Shown here: piece after piece, positions 1-6,429 of the stretch | Layout of the letters: every line of letters starts with the position of its first letter | Position numbering within the stretch: the first letter of the stretch is position 1 | NCBI GenBank assembly: GCA_002685895.1 | Contig: NYYK01000086.1 | Coordinates: 1 to 8,090, forward strand | DNA from: Methanobacteriota archaeon | GTDB lineage: Archaea; Thermoplasmatota; Poseidoniia; Poseidoniales; Thalassarchaeaceae | DNA: 8,090 nucleotides | Direction: 5' to 3' | Translations under genes and position numbers: made by a program | The notes under the pieces: model-generated | The model's database searches: none | What the model was told of the DNA's origin: nothing | What the model saw: only the letters and a program-made list of their open reading frames with translations

Positions 1-72
1 ACCGTCATCTTTTAAAGATTTTACATACTCAATTCTCCACGGCGCCCAGAGCGTTTCGGAAGAATGACTCAT
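1..72 (-). CDS. HIT-family protein, N-terminal fragment (runs off the left edge)
   Basis: Only the first 24 codons are in the window; the gene continues past position 1. The ATG is at 70-72, 24 bp after the stop of the EF-G-like gene. The reading frame is open to the edge. Residues 8-16 read LWAPWRIEY, which closely matches the LWAPWRMEYI opening typical of COG0537 histidine-triad (HIT) proteins, the Ap4A phosphorylase/hydrolase-like branch. These are small cytosolic nucleotide hydrolases or transferases. The catalytic HxHxHxx motif would lie far downstream, outside the window, so activity cannot be judged. No clear Shine-Dalgarno site precedes the ATG, which fits read-through translation from the gene upstream. 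The family call rests on this short signature alone. Confidence that a gene starts here is high; the precise substrate is unknown. Confidence 0.8.
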   Translation of the reverse strand, partial: MSHSSETLWAPWRIEYVKSLKDDG

Positions 73-96
73 TTCACAAATTTCAATGGTTGGGGG

Positions 97-2193
97 TTAA
101 CTGTGCTGTTCCTCCCGCTGACGCTTATATTTATCTATCACTTTTGCTTCCAGATCTCTAGGCATTTCTTCATAGTGACTGAATTTTTCAGTATGCATAC
201 TTCTGCCACCTGTTATTGAGCGGAGTGTTGTAGCATAGTGATAAAGATTTGCCTGAGGAATATTCGCACGAATAATCTGATATCCGCTCTCTGTATCCAT
301 TCCCAGTATTTTACCCCTTCTTCCGGAAATATCGCCCATCACATCACCCATATCTGTTTCAGGAATTTTTACTTCAACTTCTGAGATGGGCTCCAACAGG
401 CACGGCTGAGCCGAATGAAATGATTCTTTGAATGCTTCCCTGCCTGCAGTCTGGAAAGCGATATCCTTTGAATCAACAGGGTGTTGTTTACCATCATAAA
501 AGTCAATTTTTATATCCACCACATGACAACCAGCCACAATTCCATCATTGCAAGCAGCCATGACTCCTTTTTCAACTGACGGAACAAATACACGGTCAAC
601 ATTCTGCCCTTTCAGTGAATCGGAAAAATCAATTCCTTCCCCTCTTTCCATCGGTTCTATTCTCATCCAAACCTCAGCAAACTGACCGGCACCGCCAGAC
701 TGTTTTTTGTGCCTGTATTTCGAATCACCATTTCCTCTAATGGTTTCCCTGAATGCAATCCTTGGTTTGGATAATTCAACATCAACACGGTGTTTGGTTT
801 TTAGTTTGGTTACCATATTTTCCAGCTGAAGCTCGCCCTGGCCTGAGATTGTGGTTTGTCTCAATTCAGGATCAACATTGATAATAAATGTGGGATCCTC
901 CTCGTGCAAGGATGTTAATCCAACAGACATTCTCTCGTCATCCCCTTTTGATTTGGGATGAATAGCTTCAGCGATATTTGGAAAGGGATATTTTATTTCC
1001 GATAATGTGATACCCAATTTTGGATTACAGAGTGTATCTCCCGTGTGTGTATTTTTCAATTTTACCACTGCTCCAATATCACCGGAAACTAATTTACCAG
1101 TCTCTTTTCTTGTTTTACCGTTCATGTAAAAAACCTGTCCCAGCCGTTCATTGGTATTCCGGGTCGTATTTTTCATATCCATCCCCGATTTAACCGTTCC
1201 CGAGTAAACCCTTACGAAAGATAATTCACCTACATGGGGTTCACTGACTGTCTTAAAAACCAACACACTTTCAGGGTCTGACGGATTTGCATCTATCTCA
1301 ATCTCTTCTTCTGAATTCACTTTAAAAGCAGAAACTTTTTCAGTATCTGTAGGAGAAGGACAATATTTAGAAATAAAATCCATGACTCTTGGCACACCAG
1401 CCAACGTACTAGCAGACGTGCAGAATAGCGGAATTACCGATTCATTTTTAATGGCATCACGCATTCCCAAACGCAATTCTTCCTCCGATAAACCACCCTG
1501 TTCGAAAAACTTTTCCATCATGGTATCATCCGATTCTGCGATACATTCAATCAATTCTTCGTGAAGCTGGTCAACTTGATCTTTAAAATTTTCTGGTACA
1601 TCACCTTCTTCGAACTTGCCGCTTGAATCTGTTTTAAAGGTTAACAGCTTTTTCCTCAGAACATCCAATATCTGATTAAATCCGGGACCCGGATTCACCG
1701 GCAACATGAGCGGAAGAATTTTTTTTGAATAATTCGATTTCATTTGATTCAAAATAGAATCAAAATTGGTATTTTCTTTATCCATCATATTTACAACAAT
1801 CAGTTTTGGAATATTTTCATCATTGGCGCTCTTAAATGCAATTTCGGTTCCTGCTTCCGGGCCTGTTACACCATGAACGACAATCACAGTGAAATCAGAT
1901 ACTCTCAATGATGATTTTACCTCTCCGGCAAAATCGAGGAACCCCGGTACATCAAGCATATTTAATTTTGCTTCTTTCCAGTCACAGTTCAAAAGTGTGG
2001 TACTGATTGAAATCTGGCGACTGATTTCATCTTCCCTGTAATCGGATACAGTACTGCCATCTTCAATTTTTCCCATTCTGGAAACTGCGCCGGCACAGCG
2101 TAACATCCCTTCCGACAGAATTGTTTTACCGCATGTGCCGTGACCTACAATTCCAAAATTCCTGATTTGAGTCTGCTGAACATTCATCATCAT
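97..2193 (-). CDS. fusA2: Elongation factor G-like GTPase (EF-G2/FusA2-type paralogue)
   Basis: This 698-residue protein has the full five-domain plan of EF-G. The GTPase domain comes first: P-loop GHGTCGKT at residues 17-24, switch I around 52-66 with DEISRQISIST, G3 DVPGF at 81-85, G4 NMMD at 135-138 and G5 SAS at 260-262. Domain II covers about 305-395, domain III contains GQGELQLE near 451-458, domain IV contains SGGAGQFAEV near 499-508 and a tip-like HPVDSKD at 571-577, and domain V contains DVMGDISGRRGKILGM at 617-632. The switch I sequence and the aromatic residue after DxPG are marks of the EF-G-like paralogue family rather than the main translocase. The usual G3 histidine is Phe and the usual G4 lysine is Met. 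The intact domain IV suggests it still enters the ribosomal A site, but its role (translocation, recycling or stress) is unknown. ATG-ATG-ATG opens the gene; the first fits the GGAGA site best. It has its own promoter and is followed closely by a HIT gene. Confidence 0.92.
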   Translation of the reverse strand: MMMNVQQTQIRNFGIVGHGTCGKTILSEGMLRCAGAVSRMGKIEDGSTVSDYREDEISRQISISTTLLNCDWKEAKLNMLDVPGFLDFAGEVKSSLRVSDFTVIVVHGVTGPEAGTEIAFKSANDENIPKLIVVNMMDKENTNFDSILNQMKSNYSKKILPLMLPVNPGPGFNQILDVLRKKLLTFKTDSSGKFEEGDVPENFKDQVDQLHEELIECIAESDDTMMEKFFEQGGLSEEELRLGMRDAIKNESVIPLFCTSASTLAGVPRVMDFISKYCPSPTDTEKVSAFKVNSEEEIEIDANPSDPESVLVFKTVSEPHVGELSFVRVYSGTVKSGMDMKNTTRNTNERLGQVFYMNGKTRKETGKLVSGDIGAVVKLKNTHTGDTLCNPKLGITLSEIKYPFPNIAEAIHPKSKGDDERMSVGLTSLHEEDPTFIINVDPELRQTTISGQGELQLENMVTKLKTKHRVDVELSKPRIAFRETIRGNGDSKYRHKKQSGGAGQFAEVWMRIEPMERGEGIDFSDSLKGQNVDRVFVPSVEKGVMAACNDGIVAGCHVVDIKIDFYDGKQHPVDSKDIAFQTAGREAFKESFHSAQPCLLEPISEVEVKIPETDMGDVMGDISGRRGKILGMDTESGYQIIRANIPQANLYHYATTLRSITGGRSMHTEKFSHYEEMPRDLEAKVIDKYKRQREEQHS

Positions 2194-2197
2194 ATTT

Positions 2198-2202
2198 TCT
2201 CC
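2198..2202 (-). promoter_or_regulatory. Shine-Dalgarno site of the EF-G-like gene
   Basis: GGAGA lies 4 nt before the first of three consecutive ATG codons (5 nt if counted from GGAG). The second and third ATGs would be 7 and 10 nt away, so all three could be used; the first is chosen as the annotated start. Confidence 0.7.
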
Positions 2203-2229
2203 ATAAAAATTGTGGTTTTAAAAGTTAGA

Positions 2230-2260
2230 ATTAACCTGTTTTTTTACTCGATTATGTCAA
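2230..2260 (-). promoter_or_regulatory. Possible second promoter, weak -10
   Basis: A perfect consensus -35 hexamer TTGACA sits at 2255-2260 on the minus strand. The best following -10 candidate is GTTAAT at 2230-2235, at a 19 nt spacing and only 4 of 6 consensus matches. It lies inside the leader predicted for the other promoter. It may be an alternative promoter or a chance hexamer. Confidence 0.25.
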
Positions 2261-2273
2261 TTTAGGGCTGGAA

Positions 2274-2302
2274 AGTATAAAGAAAATGAAAAGGTGAATC
2301 AA
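2274..2302 (-). promoter_or_regulatory. Sigma-70-type promoter for the EF-G-like gene
   Basis: On the minus strand, a -35 box TTGATT (2297-2302) is followed after exactly 17 nt by a -10 box TATACT (2274-2279). These match 4 of 6 and 5 of 6 consensus positions. A start site near 2268-2269 would give a leader of about 75 nt. The promoter begins 11 bp after the stop codon of the preceding small gene, so the EF-G-like gene and the HIT gene can be transcribed separately from the operon upstream. Predicted from sequence only. Confidence 0.6.
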
Positions 2303-2312
2303 GACATTTTCA

Positions 2313-2591
2313 CTAATTGATCTGCTGCTCAAATTGACCGTTTTCTTCTATGAATTCCCGTAAAACGGGAATCAGGTATTGTTTTTGAACATCTAGGCGG
2401 GAAAATGATTCAGCCAAAACTCGAAGCCGCTGAGTTAATGGTTTGAGTTTATTTAATACAATAAACTGATCGTCAATAACGGTACAATATCCCCCGGAGA
2501 AATCTCCTTTTCCATCGATTATTGTAATTCCTATTTTTTCAGCCAATTCCTCAAAGTGACTGTATAATTGTTTTGCTTCCTTTTTTTTCAT
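2313..2591 (-). CDS. Conserved-looking small protein of unknown function, coupled to manC
   Basis: This 92-residue soluble protein has no signal peptide or membrane segment. Its ATG overlaps the TGA of the guanylyltransferase gene by 4 bp (ATGA), so translational coupling is very likely. The N-terminus (about 1-22) is a charged helix rich in Lys and Glu. A central glycine-rich stretch, GKGDFSGGYC at 27-36, is followed by strand-like segments ending in FIVLNKLKP (43-51). Two helices follow, including RLRVLAESF (55-63) and the C-terminal LREFIEEN (77-84). The pattern GDFxGGxC...hxNKxxPxxxRxxxLA resembles small uncharacterised proteins I associate with FCB-type genomes, but I cannot name a family with certainty. 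There is a single cysteine (C36). Eight adenines directly follow the ATG. Nothing in the sequence identifies a catalytic site; a role tied to sugar-nucleotide or envelope metabolism would rest on context alone. Confidence 0.85.
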   Translation of the reverse strand: MKKKEAKQLYSHFEELAEKIGITIIDGKGDFSGGYCTVIDDQFIVLNKLKPLTQRLRVLAESFSRLDVQKQYLIPVLREFIEENGQFEQQIN

Positions 2592-3676
2592 AACAAATCT
2601 TCTCTGCCATGGCTAACCAGTTTATCCACTAATTTTCGAACGTCTTCGGAACTCTCTTTTGGTACAATCAGTGTAACATCCTTTAAATTTACTACTACAA
2701 TATTATCTACACCAATCACAGCAGTCAATTTGTCGGGAGAATGAATCAGATTATTAATACCCTCTAAAATAATCACATCTCCTTTAAAAGCGTTTCCCTC
2801 ACTGTCCTTTTCTGAAATTTCATAAATACTGTTCCAAGAACCAATATCGTTCCAATCGAATGAACCCTCCACAACCAAGACATTGTCTGATTTTTCAAGC
2901 ATTCCATAATCAACCGATTCCGGCTCAATATTTTCCCACGAATTGCTTAAAACATTGTTGTAATCATCAGTCCCTACCGACTTTCCTATTTTCTCAAGAT
3001 GTTCAAACTGATTAGGCATGTGCAGTTTCAAAGCTTTAAGAAAGGATGAGACTTTCCAGACAAACATTCCGCTGTTCCACAAATAATTTCCGCTGTCAAG
3101 ATACTTGATTGCAAGATTAGAATCCGGTTTTTCAATAAACGAATCCACATTGAAAACTCCATCAGGCAGACCGGTATCATTTTTATCAACTTGAATATAA
3201 CCATATCCAGTTGATGGATAGGCGGGATTGATACCGAGTGTAACAAGCCCGTTTTCAGAAATGGCAGTTTCTGCTGCCAGTTGAAGTGACTCAGAAAATG
3301 TTTCATGATTCGAAATCAAATGATCTGCGGGGAATACTCCCATGACTGAATTCTCATTTTCTTTTGACAGATGAAAAGCAACCAAACCAATAGCAGGAGC
3401 TGTATTTTTCCCTGATGGTTCCAAAATAATGTTTTTTTCATCCAATAATCCACTGACTTCGTTTTTTATTCTCTCTGCCAGTTCACTGTTAGTCACCACA
3501 TAAATATCACTGACAAACTCAATTCCGGAAAGGCGGTCAACGGTCATTTGCAATAGCGACTTTTCACCTATCAAATTGAGCATCTGCTTTGGATTGGATT
3601 TTCTGCTCACTGGCCAGAAACGGGTTCCCCTACCGCCTGCCATGATAACGCATTTCATTTTATGATCACTGCTCAT
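2588..3676 (-). CDS. manC: Mannose-1-phosphate guanylyltransferase
   Basis: This cytosolic enzyme makes GDP-mannose from mannose-1-phosphate and GTP, for glycans, lipopolysaccharide O-chains or compatible solutes. The 362-residue protein is a single nucleotidyltransferase domain. Family motifs appear in order: GGRGTRFWPVSR (14-25) with PKQ (29-31), the GTP and metal loop; EPSGKNTAPAI (86-96); FPADH (115-119), with the metal-binding Asp; the TGYGYI signature (156-161); FIEKPD (180-185); NSGMF (201-205); SVDYGMLE (254-261); and WNDIGSW (275-281). The C-terminus ends in a short beta region with VIGVDNIVVV (320-329). It lacks the phosphomannose isomerase domain of the longer bifunctional enzymes, so it matches the short ManC class. 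The chosen ATG is 6 nt after the stop of the lipoprotein gene. A second ATG at codon 7 (3656-3658) directly precedes KCVIMAGG and is an alternative start. Its stop overlaps the next gene by 4 bp. Confidence 0.93.
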   Translation of the reverse strand: MSSDHKMKCVIMAGGRGTRFWPVSRKSNPKQMLNLIGEKSLLQMTVDRLSGIEFVSDIYVVTNSELAERIKNEVSGLLDEKNIILEPSGKNTAPAIGLVAFHLSKENENSVMGVFPADHLISNHETFSESLQLAAETAISENGLVTLGINPAYPSTGYGYIQVDKNDTGLPDGVFNVDSFIEKPDSNLAIKYLDSGNYLWNSGMFVWKVSSFLKALKLHMPNQFEHLEKIGKSVGTDDYNNVLSNSWENIEPESVDYGMLEKSDNVLVVEGSFDWNDIGSWNSIYEISEKDSEGNAFKGDVIILEGINNLIHSPDKLTAVIGVDNIVVVNLKDVTLIVPKESSEDVRKLVDKLVSHGREDLL

Positions 3677-3682
3677 GTCTTT

Positions 3683-5356
3683 TTATTCCGGATAATGTAA
3701 TTCCAATCCTTCAACAATCCAATTCGCTCTAACCTCAATGGTATCCGGAAGAACGAAAAACGGTTCAGAGGGTTGAAAAGGGATTGCCTTCCCCGAACTA
3801 TAACGTCCATTATTATCTTTGTCCTGATAAGCATTCAACTGCCAAAATCCTGAAGGTATATTATCCAGCATAAATTCGTTGGCCGAATTTACAACTACTG
3901 AATGAATCGTGTTTTCAGTTTCATACATTAAAGCTTCCACAACAGTTCCAGCAGCATATTTACCATGAACAGTCCCTGAAATTCCTCCCTTCCCTATCTT
4001 TTCAGCAATTTTAAAATTAACTGTTACCAGTGAATCCGACATACTATTCCCCGAAAAAGATTTAACGTTAAATCCATATATTTTGATTGAAAATTTATCA
4101 CCAGTTTCCCATTTTCCCTTCGGTTGAATTCTAATTTTAGCCGGATCCACAATTTCTATTTTAAATTCTGTTTCGATGGTATCATCCAATGTTACGTGAA
4201 ACAAGGAATCGTTTTCTGAAATGTTTATCGGGGTATTAAACTGAAGCGTAAAAGTGGATTCTTCCGGATTATGTTCCGCTGTTGAATTTGTCGCTGGAGA
4301 AATGAGTTCTACTTTCGTGGTATCAATTCCCGGGACTGAAACTGTGGAAGAATCGGAAAAAAGAGTACCGTCAAAAATGTCCATTACTTCACTGAAGAAA
4401 ACTTCCATTTTCACCGGCGCATCTGCAAGATCAGAATAAAAATAGATTCGTTGTGAAGGTGTTTCAGTCTGAAAAATAAAATCAGGCGAAAATCGCTCAT
4501 TCACCGTATCCTGTGAAAAGGCAATCCATCCCGGAGATTGTTCTTCAATCGCTACAGGATTTGTAAACTTCGCCGCCCCCTGATTGGATGTCTCCATTTT
4601 CACCGAAAGCACGTTCAGTGCGGGAATTTCTTTTTCCACCTTCATATTAATTTGAGATAAAATTGAATCTTCTCCGGTTATGGACAAAGGCACTTCCCAA
4701 TGGAGGCCATAAGCCATTCTTGCAGGATTCACAGGAAAAGGGGCAGCGCCGCCTGTGAATGATATAATTTGATAATCGCCCTCTTCAAGAAATGCAAAGT
4801 GATACTTCCCTGAATCATCCGTCATTGAATAATAGTCCGGTTCCCTGATAAAAAGTGAATCCATTGTCTTCGCACCCAAATTATAAAGATAAACCAAACT
4901 GGATTCACCCTCAGGATTAAAAACTGTTCCCTTAATCACTCCACCTGCAATTTCTTTTCCTGTGCTGTATGCCAGCTGATAGGTTTGATCCAGTTGGTTT
5001 TTATGTTCATCTTCAATAATTCTGTCAAGGGTCAGGATATACGTCTGATTGGTGTCGAGATTTTCTGGCAGGATTACAGTGAGTTCTTCTTTTTTAATTT
5101 TAAATTTCAGTTCACCATCAACATTAGGCACCAACCGGATTCCTTTTTCAAGAGTCATTTCATTCAACCGTTCAGAAAATTTGAGATGTATTTTTAAACC
5201 CCCATCAATTTGTGTTTTGCCAGATGGCGGTGTTACCGAAATAATGAATGGAGACGTTTTATCCACAGGTCCTCCAGGTGGCGGACCGATTGCAGCACAA
5301 GAAAAGATGAGCAGCAATACCGCTGAATAAAGAAACAATCTCACTGAAGCAATCAA
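3683..5356 (-). CDS. Ig-like domain lipoprotein of FCB type
   Basis: This 557-residue protein is predicted to be exported and lipid-anchored. Residues 1-19 form a basic-hydrophobic signal ending in LLLIFS, followed by the lipobox-type Cys at 20, the only cysteine in the protein. The mature part opens with IGPPPGGPVDKTSP, a hallmark of Ig-like (Big_5-type) lipoproteins in the FCB group. The first Ig-like domain spans about 35-132. A carboxypeptidase-regulatory or transthyretin-like fold follows at about 138-200, with DDSGKYHFAFLEEGDY. A second Ig-like domain lies at about 365-450. A last beta-sandwich (458-557) holds the Ca-binding-like loop DKDNNG (512-517). No enzymatic motif is visible; a structural or surface role is likely but unproven. 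The start chosen is TTG, overlapping the sfsA stop as TTGA, with no Shine-Dalgarno site. A GTG at codon 5 (5342-5344) is an equally good alternative and still leaves an intact signal. Confidence 0.85.
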   Translation of the reverse strand: MIASVRLFLYSAVLLLIFSCAAIGPPPGGPVDKTSPFIISVTPPSGKTQIDGGLKIHLKFSERLNEMTLEKGIRLVPNVDGELKFKIKKEELTVILPENLDTNQTYILTLDRIIEDEHKNQLDQTYQLAYSTGKEIAGGVIKGTVFNPEGESSLVYLYNLGAKTMDSLFIREPDYYSMTDDSGKYHFAFLEEGDYQIISFTGGAAPFPVNPARMAYGLHWEVPLSITGEDSILSQINMKVEKEIPALNVLSVKMETSNQGAAKFTNPVAIEEQSPGWIAFSQDTVNERFSPDFIFQTETPSQRIYFYSDLADAPVKMEVFFSEVMDIFDGTLFSDSSTVSVPGIDTTKVELISPATNSTAEHNPEESTFTLQFNTPINISENDSLFHVTLDDTIETEFKIEIVDPAKIRIQPKGKWETGDKFSIKIYGFNVKSFSGNSMSDSLVTVNFKIAEKIGKGGISGTVHGKYAAGTVVEALMYETENTIHSVVVNSANEFMLDNIPSGFWQLNAYQDKDNNGRYSSGKAIPFQPSEPFFVLPDTIEVRANWIVEGLELHYPE

Positions 5357-6054
5357 TTCAAATTGTACGGAATTTCTCCCATGTATTTAATGGACTCCGG
5401 AGTCACTTTAGCTTTAATGACATGAATCCGGACACCTGTTTTTTCCGCACTTTTCAGCGATTCAGCAAACTTCGGATCTCTTTCACATTGAGGGCGAAAT
5501 GAATTTACATCTGATCTTTGGCAGACAAATAACACGCCGGCATCATTCCCGGATTTAACAAGTTCACTAAGGGCAGTCATGTGCCTTGTTCCACGTTCAG
5601 TAACCGCATCCGGAAACATGGCAACACCATCTTCAACAAGTGTCACTGATTTTACTTCCAAATAAAATGGGATCCCATTCTTCTCCAATAGGAAATCAAA
5701 CCGGTGCGATCCTGACTTAACTTCAGCTTTCTTTAACGTGTAACCCTCAAAAAAAGGAAGTTGATTTGTTTTCAGTAAATTATTCACAAACCGGTTGGGC
5801 AATGTTGAATCAATGGAGACCCACTCATTTTTTGATTTAACCATAACAGTTGTCCACTCTGTTTTTCTTTGAGTTGCTGTTCCATTTGGTACATGCCTGA
5901 CCTTTAGTTCAACATCCGGGAGGAGTAATTCGTTGAGCCGGCCCGGGTCCGGGAGATGACTTTCCACTTTTTTACCATTCACCTGTACTACAGTGAGAAA
6001 CCTGTTTGGGCGGTCAACAAATGATGCAGTGCAAAGTGGTCCTGAGATGTTCAT
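5353..6054 (-). CDS. sfsA: SfsA family DNA-binding/nuclease-fold protein
   Basis: The 233-residue protein matches SfsA (sugar fermentation stimulation protein) over its full usual length of about 230-240. An N-terminal OB-fold-like region (about 1-75) contains the signature HLPDPGRLNELL (33-44). The C-terminal part has a PD-(D/E)xK nuclease-like core: RFDFLL (118-123) with the candidate Asp120, YLEVKSVTLV (131-140) with Glu133 and Lys135, then the very conserved FPDAVTERGTRH (147-158), and VLFVCQR (174-180). The E. coli protein binds DNA and was linked to maltose metabolism. A nuclease activity is suggested by the fold, but its physiological target is not established. The ATG directly abuts the TAA of the upstream gene (TAAATG), and its own TGA overlaps the lipoprotein start, so it sits in the middle of a coupled gene string. 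No strong ribosome-binding site is visible. Confidence 0.93.
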   Translation of the reverse strand: MNISGPLCTASFVDRPNRFLTVVQVNGKKVESHLPDPGRLNELLLPDVELKVRHVPNGTATQRKTEWTTVMVKSKNEWVSIDSTLPNRFVNNLLKTNQLPFFEGYTLKKAEVKSGSHRFDFLLEKNGIPFYLEVKSVTLVEDGVAMFPDAVTERGTRHMTALSELVKSGNDAGVLFVCQRSDVNSFRPQCERDPKFAESLKSAEKTGVRIHVIKAKVTPESIKYMGEIPYNLN

Positions 6055-6414
6055 TTATCCAGGCGCAGAATTTTTTTCTTCATGAAGTTCATTTAACGTT
6101 TCCGTGGCTCTTCTGATATGAGGAACGCAAATCGATCCGCCTGCTACCATGGCTACATTAAATAGTTCTACAAATTGATCCCTGCTCAACCCAAGTTCAT
6201 AACATTGCATGATATGGTATGTTATACAGTCATCACAGCGCAGGACAAGAGAAGCGACCAATCCCATCATTTCTTTTGTTTTTTTATCGAGTTTCCCATC
6301 TTCATACACACTTCGATCAAGTCCGAAAAACCGTTTTGTATCAAGATTGCCGTCATGAAGGATCTGATGTTTCATTTCTTCTCTGAATTTTCTGAATTTT
6401 TCAAGATTGCTCAT
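6055..6414 (-). CDS. Carboxymuconolactone decarboxylase/AhpD-like protein with CxxC
   Basis: This small, all-helical cytosolic protein of 119 residues belongs to the AhpD/CMD superfamily. Core residues match the AhpD proton-relay spacing: Glu48, Cys60, Cys63 and His67 reproduce the distances of Glu118, Cys130, Cys133 and His137 in M. tuberculosis AhpD. The motif reads LRCDDCITYH at 58-67. Proteins with this arrangement act as thiol-disulfide or alkylhydroperoxidase-like redox proteins. Decarboxylase activity is not implied by the family name. Two further cysteines (71 and 96) are present. The N-terminus is charged and contains the tandem KFRKFR (6-11). The gene starts 15 bp after the cystathionine gamma-synthase-type gene and ends directly at the sfsA start. 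No good Shine-Dalgarno site is seen. The true substrate and redox partner are not identifiable from this window. Confidence 0.88.
   Translation of the reverse strand: MSNLEKFRKFREEMKHQILHDGNLDTKRFFGLDRSVYEDGKLDKKTKEMMGLVASLVLRCDDCITYHIMQCYELGLSRDQFVELFNVAMVAGGSICVPHIRRATETLNELHEEKNSAPG
6382..6399. repeat. Perfect 9-bp tandem duplication within the AhpD-like gene
   Basis: TCTGAATTT occurs twice in a row on the plus strand. On the coding strand it produces a repeated KFR tripeptide in the charged N-terminal helix (residues 6-11). The unit is in frame, so copy-number change would lengthen or shorten the protein by three residues without a frameshift. Confidence 0.6.
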
Positions 6415-6429
6415 AATCTATAATCGTCC

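Noticed and set aside
2214..2235. Possible hairpin GGTT...AACC in the leader of the EF-G-like gene.
   Set aside because: Only four pairs are perfect and the rest is A/T with mismatches; too weak to call a terminator or attenuator.
3028..3306. A second minus-strand frame of 92 codons inside manC.
   Set aside because: It is an out-of-frame overlap with the conserved guanylyltransferase and shows no recognisable protein features.
6341..6410. A 10-bp direct repeat, TCAAGATTGC at 6341-6350 and 6401-6410.
   Set aside because: Both copies are inside the AhpD-like coding region and encode similar NL-(D/E) tripeptides in the same frame; most likely coincidence of codon use.
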